Of a stretch of 19,174 nt of DNA, positions 15,347 through 19,174 are shown piece by piece; the stretch's first letter is position 1, and every line of letters starts with the position of its first letter. The notes under the pieces were generated by a model, which ran no database searches, was not told the origin of the DNA, and saw only the letters and a list, made by a program, of their open reading frames with translations. Origin of the DNA: CAZEHJ01 sp964512485 (GTDB lineage: Bacteria > Bacteroidota > Rhodothermia > Rhodothermales > UBA10348); NCBI GenBank assembly GCA_964512485.1, contig CAZEHJ010000068.1:1-19174 (forward strand), read 5' to 3'. Made by a program: the position numbers and the translations under genes.

Positions 15347-16410
15347 GTGATATCCGCGTCTCCATCATCATCGTCTCCTGGAATGCCCTCGAAACAGTGA
15401 AAAAGTGCCTTCCCAGCGTTGTCGCGACAGATTATCGTGACCTGGATGGAGGAGATGCTTTCGAAATCATTTTCGCAGACAATGCCTCAACCGACGGCAG
15501 CTCCGACTGGATCGAGGCTAACTACCCGGATGTGCGCATCGTCCGTCATCCTGAAAACTGGGGCTTCGCCCGTGGCAATAACGAGGCAGCGCGTCATGCA
15601 CGGGGCGAGATCCTGGTGCTTCTGAACAATGACGTCGAAGTCCCCTCCGACTGGCTCTCCCCTCTCGTGTCCGCGTTCGATGCTGATCCCGGAATCGGCG
15701 CTGCTCAACCACGTCTGCATCAGTTTGACCGTCGCTCAGACTTCGAATATTCCGGCGCCGCGGGCGGTTTTCTCGATCGATATGGCTACCCCTTTGCCCG
15801 AGGGCGAATGTTTGACACGCTGGAAAAAGACGAAGGTCAATATGATGGCCCAATCGGGGGCCATGAAAATGCAGCTGGTGTGTATCATGGTACGTCCGAA
15901 ATATTCTGGGCCTCTGGGACCTGCCTGGTAGTGCGCAGGAGCCTCTGGGAGGCCATTTCTGGACTGGAGGAGTCGTTCTTCATGCATATGGAAGAGATCG
16001 ATTTTTGCTGGCGTCTGCGCTCTGCAGGACACCGCATCGTGTGCGTTTCGGAGTCTGTCGTATATCACATTGGGGGCGCCAGTCTGCCGGCTGGCGACCC
16101 GCGCAAGACGTATCTCAACTTCCGCAACAACCTTTTGATGCTCTACCGGAATCTGCCAGCGGCAGACTGGCGCCGAATCTTCATGGCGCGGCTCTGCCTG
16201 GACGGCATCGCCGCCCTCCGAGCACTTCTCACCCTCAAGCCTCGAGACACGTGGGCGATCATGAGAGCGTACGCAGCAGCTCACCGAATGAAAGCGCGGC
16301 TCCCCGGCCCTCATGCGGCATTACCCTATCGGCGCTCTGTCGTCTTTGACTACTTCCTGCGGGGCAAGAAGCGCTTCAGCGATCTCGACCAGAACGACTT
16401 CCGCTCCTGA
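15343..16410 (+). CDS. Family 2 glycosyltransferase (rhamnosyltransferase-like), last gene of the operon
   Basis: The 355-residue protein has a GT-A fold start, VSIIIVSWNALETVKKCLPS. It also has DNASTDGS (46-53), GFARGNNEAARHARGEILVLLNNDVEV with the metal-binding NND at 95-97, WASGTCLVVRRS, and the acceptor-site motif MHMEEIDFCWRL (214-225). A C-terminal helical region with LNFRNNLLMLYRNLP is typical of WbbL/RfbF-like rhamnosyl or related transferases. No clear membrane helix is present; it probably works at the inner face of the cytoplasmic membrane on a lipid-linked glycan. It overlaps rnhB by 4 nt, and its stop touches the stop of the convergent gene with no spacing. The donor and acceptor sugars cannot be told from the sequence. 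Confidence 0.92.
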   Translation: MSDIRVSIIIVSWNALETVKKCLPSVVATDYRDLDGGDAFEIIFADNASTDGSSDWIEANYPDVRIVRHPENWGFARGNNEAARHARGEILVLLNNDVEVPSDWLSPLVSAFDADPGIGAAQPRLHQFDRRSDFEYSGAAGGFLDRYGYPFARGRMFDTLEKDEGQYDGPIGGHENAAGVYHGTSEIFWASGTCLVVRRSLWEAISGLEESFFMHMEEIDFCWRLRSAGHRIVCVSESVVYHIGGASLPAGDPRKTYLNFRNNLLMLYRNLPAADWRRIFMARLCLDGIAALRALLTLKPRDTWAIMRAYAAAHRMKARLPGPHAALPYRRSVVFDYFLRGKKRFSDLDQNDFRS

Positions 16411-17076
16411 TTACGAGTCGGAATCTGGCCTCGGGTTGACCGTGTAGTGTTTCCCGGCCGCATCTTCGAATACGTTTCCTTCGACCTGCTCGAGACGCAA
16501 CGTCACCGTCGTCTGGCCTTCTCCCTTTCTGAGCTTCATCATCAACGGAACGGTCAACGTGACGAGGCCAACCAGGATTGAGAAGACGGACAGGATCCTG
16601 AAGTACCACTCGTTTTCAAAGTCACCCCAAATGAGCGCAACGAGCATCAAGGCCAGGATGGTGATCAAACTGGATGAAGCCTGTTGGACCCATTTCTGAT
16701 TGTCGTCGAGCTTCGGCAGTAACAAGAGAAACGCGTGCGCAAAGGCCACTGCTCCTACGAAGAGCATCAGCATGATTTTGATGTACGTCTGATTTTCGTA
16801 TTCAGCCCACAATGCGAAAATGCCCATGGCAGCCGTCGTAACCGCCAATGCGATCCCGGTCATGCCCATTGCGGGCTGCGTTCTCCTCTCCAGAAACGCA
16901 GCGCATGCCATAGAAAGGATGCTCGCCGCTGATATAATCGAACTGGTACCCAGGATCTTGGCCTGCGTCTCGCCAAATGAATCGGTGAGTATGGCATAAA
17001 TGGCCAACAAGGCGGTCAGAACGAGGAATCCGAGGAAACCCTTCAGAAACAGTTTCCTGATGTCAGAATAATCCAT
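16411..17076 (-). CDS. Six-helix integral membrane protein, family not recognised
   Basis: The 221-residue protein has about six membrane helices (near 12-31, 41-63, 69-90, 99-121, 133-150, 158-182). Short loops separate them; one, LDDNQKW, lies between helices 4 and 5, and the acidic ENEW loop precedes helix 6. The tail after 185 is soluble, ending VTLRLEQVEGNVFEDAAGKHYTVNPRPDS. No catalytic or transport motif is visible. The ATG at 17076 (MDYSDIRKLF) is preferred over a GTG three codons upstream. It converges on the glycosyltransferase with no gap and diverges from the small Cys-rich gene. A function cannot be given. Confidence 0.8.
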   Translation of the reverse strand: MDYSDIRKLFLKGFLGFLVLTALLAIYAILTDSFGETQAKILGTSSIISAASILSMACAAFLERRTQPAMGMTGIALAVTTAAMGIFALWAEYENQTYIKIMLMLFVGAVAFAHAFLLLLPKLDDNQKWVQQASSSLITILALMLVALIWGDFENEWYFRILSVFSILVGLVTLTVPLMMKLRKGEGQTTVTLRLEQVEGNVFEDAAGKHYTVNPRPDSDS

Positions 17077-17218
17077 GGTGCACACTGTGTATGGACCCGG
17101 GGGACTGCGATCGCTCCTCGGGAAATGTTCGTGCCAGGGGTCTAAATGTACTCGGGTACACGTATATTTTTACGAACCCGGATCACAAATCACCATAATA
17201 TTTTTCGAGGAATCAGAA
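17077..17218 (+). promoter_or_regulatory. Divergent upstream region of the Cys-rich protein gene, with probable ribosome site
   Basis: This AT-rich segment precedes the 67-residue gene. CGAGGA at 17206-17211 is 7 nt from the ATG at 17219 and is one of the better ribosome sites in the window. Two AT-rich tracts (about 17161-17171 and 17195-17205) could be promoter elements. A small hairpin (tgtac-tcgg-gtaca) lies near 17146-17159. None is specific enough to name a regulator. The membrane-protein gene on the other strand starts at the left end, so this gap serves both. Confidence 0.4.
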
Positions 17219-17422
17219 ATGGCGGCATATACCTGTAACAAGTGCGGAATGAGCGTGGGATCAATGACGTGCGGTCACTGCGAAAAAGAGCTTATTCACG
17301 ACACAATTACGACCGGATCCGGTGCCAAGGTTGCAGTCTCCAGATGCCCGGAAGGCCATGGCAAAGTCAAATCTCCCATGTGCTGCGGCGACGACATGAC
17401 CTGCGAAATCGGCCACGGTTAG
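17219..17422 (+). CDS. Small eight-cysteine probable zinc-binding protein
   Basis: The 67-residue protein has cysteines at 6, 9, 18, 21, 43, 55, 56 and 62: CNKCG and CGHCE form a zinc-ribbon-like pair of knuckles. The second half, SRCPEGHGKVKSPMCCGDDMTC, carries four more Cys and two His, enough for a second metal site. It is cytoplasmic, with no signal or membrane segment. The start ATG is supported by a GAGG ribosome site; the frame stays open upstream, but those residues look like noncoding sequence. Inferred roles are zinc or iron binding, a redox/rubredoxin-like function, or protein contact; none is shown by the sequence. Its stop is 13 nt from the end of the convergent propeller gene. 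Confidence 0.85.
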   Translation: MAAYTCNKCGMSVGSMTCGHCEKELIHDTITTGSGAKVAVSRCPEGHGKVKSPMCCGDDMTCEIGHG

Positions 17423-17435
17423 AAGGCCCCGCCGG

Positions 17436-19174
17436 TTATCGATCAGGCGTTGGCGCAATGCGTTCAAGCTGCGTGTCGAAATTCTGCCACCACTCCAGGA
17501 CGGTGTGGTTCTTGCCTTCGTACGGATCTCCGCCGAGGTAAACAATCAGCTTGCCACTGCTCGGCGAGATCCTGAACTCCTGCCAATCCGAGGCATCCAC
17601 GTTGTCCAGGTACTCGCGCGGCCCAATGATGAAGGACCCGTTTTCAAGGTATACAGCCTGACGGTAAAGCCGACTGTCTTCCAGGCTCATTATGGAACGC
17701 GAATCTGGCATCCACGAATCGATCATGTGGTCCGACAGTATTTCTTTGATGCCCGTTTCCACATCCACCACCCAGTATTCACTTTCTTGCTCCCTGGCAT
17801 AGATAACCTTGCTGCCATCCGGTGATATCCTCAAAGCTTCTGCGGAAGTTGTGTTGGAGTCAAGCAATGACTCTTCTCCCGAATTGAGATTAAGCACCCA
17901 AACCTGCCTGACATCTCCATCCCTCCGACCGAAAGCCATCGTATTCGCATGATGGCTTATATCGGGATCATAACCGTTCTCGACAACCAATTCGGGCGTA
18001 CCCATCCCGGATGTCGACACGCTGTAGATGTTGGTCAGCCCTGCCCCATCCCGAATCGAAACAATCAGCCGGTTTCCATCCCGGGAAAATTCGGCGTGCG
18101 TGCGGCTGTCATCATCCTGTACGACCGCATACTCACCATCCACGACAGAACCGACAACCAACTCATAGTTGAGGGACGAAAAGATTTCAGAATACGTGAA
18201 AGCAAAGCTGTTACCATTTTCGGATATCGACAAGTGTCTGTAGCAGCCATCGGCCAATTGGACAATGCTTCTGGTGGTCCCTGAATTCAGATCGAACTCG
18301 ACGAGTTCGGCCGAGGCCGGACAGAGATCTGGTTCTGCCACCAACACGTCACCTGTGGTAGAGGCCCATATTTTTTGCCAATCAATCGCCGAAAATACCT
18401 GGATGGGGCTGCCCATCGTTTTTCTGGAGTCCAGGTTGAACGGTTGGAGCATCCAAGGATCGTCGTTGTCCCCCGATTGAAACAACAGGTGAGAGTCATT
18501 CAAAAGAAAGGCGTTGATCATACCCGGTCCAATCAAAGTCTCCTGGCTTCCGGGTATTTCGGTCCAATACAGATCTGCCAACCGGCCGTCCACGTACTCC
18601 CTGCCGACCAGAGCAGCACCGTGATCCGGATAGAAGTGGTAAATAAAGCGCTCGAAGTCCGTCTGACCGGTAGTATCGGGAGCAATGAATTCGCTGACCT
18701 GCCGCGTCTCCAAATCAATCTCGTGGAGTCCTGAGCCGGTGATTCGCTTATAGACGATCGTGTTGTCATCCAGCCAGATGGGGAATATCCCAAGAGGGTC
18801 CAACTCTTCGGGCTCGCCAAAGGGTAACGGCTTCAACCACAATCCCCCTGCGCTTTGATAAGCCAGGTGTAATCCGTCAGGGCTTTCCCGGGAAAATGCA
18901 ACCCATCCCGGCTTTAGATCAGCGATTTCAATCAGTCTGCGATCCTCAAATTCAAACAGATATTCCTTCCATGATTCACTTGAGTCCCTGCCCCTGAAAT
19001 AAATCCCGTTTCGATCTGGGGACAATGACGGGTTGTCAATCGACACCACCCCTTCGATGTGCAAAGGAAGTTTTCGAAATTGCTGATCGTTGGACTCTGC
19101 ATCAGGACGAACAACCAACATGACCAGAATCGTCACCAACACGGCTGTGAGCGCGACTGCGGCGATGCGTACCT
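17436..19174 (-). CDS. Membrane-anchored TolB/PD40-type beta-propeller protein, N-terminus cut by window edge
   Basis: The frame is open to the right edge, so the GTG at 19142 is probably not the start. The first visible residues form a membrane helix (about 20 residues, VRIAAVALTAVLVTILVMLV as read leftward from the edge). About 550 residues of propeller blades follow. PD40/TolB-like repeats include NPSLSPDRNGIYFRG, SRESPDGLHLAYQ, IWLDDNTIVYKR, SISENGNSFAFTY, AEFSRDGNRLIVS, ISHHANTMAFGRR and ISPDGSKVIYAREQ, together with GLWLKPL and VWVLNL strands. A cytoplasmic domain before a TM helix before a TolB propeller is the plan of some bacterial Ser/Thr kinases and CadC-like regulators. The missing N-terminal part could be either, which is inference from layout only. 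The propeller would face the periplasm and may bind ligand or envelope proteins. It ends with TAA 13 nt from the Cys-rich gene. Confidence 0.85.
   Translation of the reverse strand, partial: VRIAAVALTAVLVTILVMLVVRPDAESNDQQFRKLPLHIEGVVSIDNPSLSPDRNGIYFRGRDSSESWKEYLFEFEDRRLIEIADLKPGWVAFSRESPDGLHLAYQSAGGLWLKPLPFGEPEELDPLGIFPIWLDDNTIVYKRITGSGLHEIDLETRQVSEFIAPDTTGQTDFERFIYHFYPDHGAALVGREYVDGRLADLYWTEIPGSQETLIGPGMINAFLLNDSHLLFQSGDNDDPWMLQPFNLDSRKTMGSPIQVFSAIDWQKIWASTTGDVLVAEPDLCPASAELVEFDLNSGTTRSIVQLADGCYRHLSISENGNSFAFTYSEIFSSLNYELVVGSVVDGEYAVVQDDDSRTHAEFSRDGNRLIVSIRDGAGLTNIYSVSTSGMGTPELVVENGYDPDISHHANTMAFGRRDGDVRQVWVLNLNSGEESLLDSNTTSAEALRISPDGSKVIYAREQESEYWVVDVETGIKEILSDHMIDSWMPDSRSIMSLEDSRLYRQAVYLENGSFIIGPREYLDNVDASDWQEFRISPSSGKLIVYLGGDPYEGKNHTVLEWWQNFDTQLERIAPTPDR

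Overview
The window looks like chromosome of a Gram-negative bacterium of the Bacteroidota/Rhodothermota/Balneolota neighbourhood. This is inferred from three things. There is a PorU-type sortase of the type IX secretion system (T9SS). Glycyl-tRNA synthetase is the single-chain alpha2 type. A predicted outer-membrane barrel ends in a C-terminal Phe. No rRNA, tRNA, insertion sequence, integrase, CRISPR array or phage gene was seen. Gene density is high, and several neighbours overlap or abut.

Layout, left to right. Positions 1-6561 (minus strand) hold a stand-alone Lon N-domain protein, then a membrane HAMP/PAS sensor with no kinase domain. Next is a 95-residue protein that is only a histidine-kinase dimerisation/phosphoacceptor module, then porU, which runs off the left edge. 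Positions 6690-8603 (plus) carry an unrecognised outer-membrane beta-barrel and a thioredoxin-type arsenate reductase (arsC). The end of arsC overlaps the end of the convergent glyQS gene. Positions 8576-12021 (minus) hold, in transcription order, rho, radC and glyQS. Rho is short and has no N-terminal domain. A perfect 18-bp inverted repeat lies inside radC, and further inverted repeats lie in the rho-radC and radC-glyQS gaps.

Positions 12292-16410 (plus) form a tight four-gene operon whose members overlap by 4 nt (ATGA, GTGA, ATGA). It encodes an alpha/beta hydrolase, a membrane-anchored MurF-like ligase, RNase HII and a family 2 glycosyltransferase. The MurF-like protein has the ATP-binding and C-terminal Mur ligase domains, but its usual N-terminal UDP-substrate domain is replaced by about five membrane helices. 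With the hydrolase and glycosyltransferase beside it, this is the best candidate in the window for an undescribed cell-envelope system. The operon abuts a convergent six-helix membrane protein. A 67-residue eight-cysteine probable zinc protein follows, then the C-terminal part of a membrane-anchored TolB/PD40-type beta-propeller protein. That last gene runs off the right edge and may be the output half of a receptor kinase or a CadC-like regulator.

The two most unusual points are the MurF-like operon and the split signalling pair at 3932-5866. In that pair a PAS sensor and a lone phosphoacceptor module sit in the same reading frame, separated by two in-frame stops, and no ATPase domain is present at the locus.
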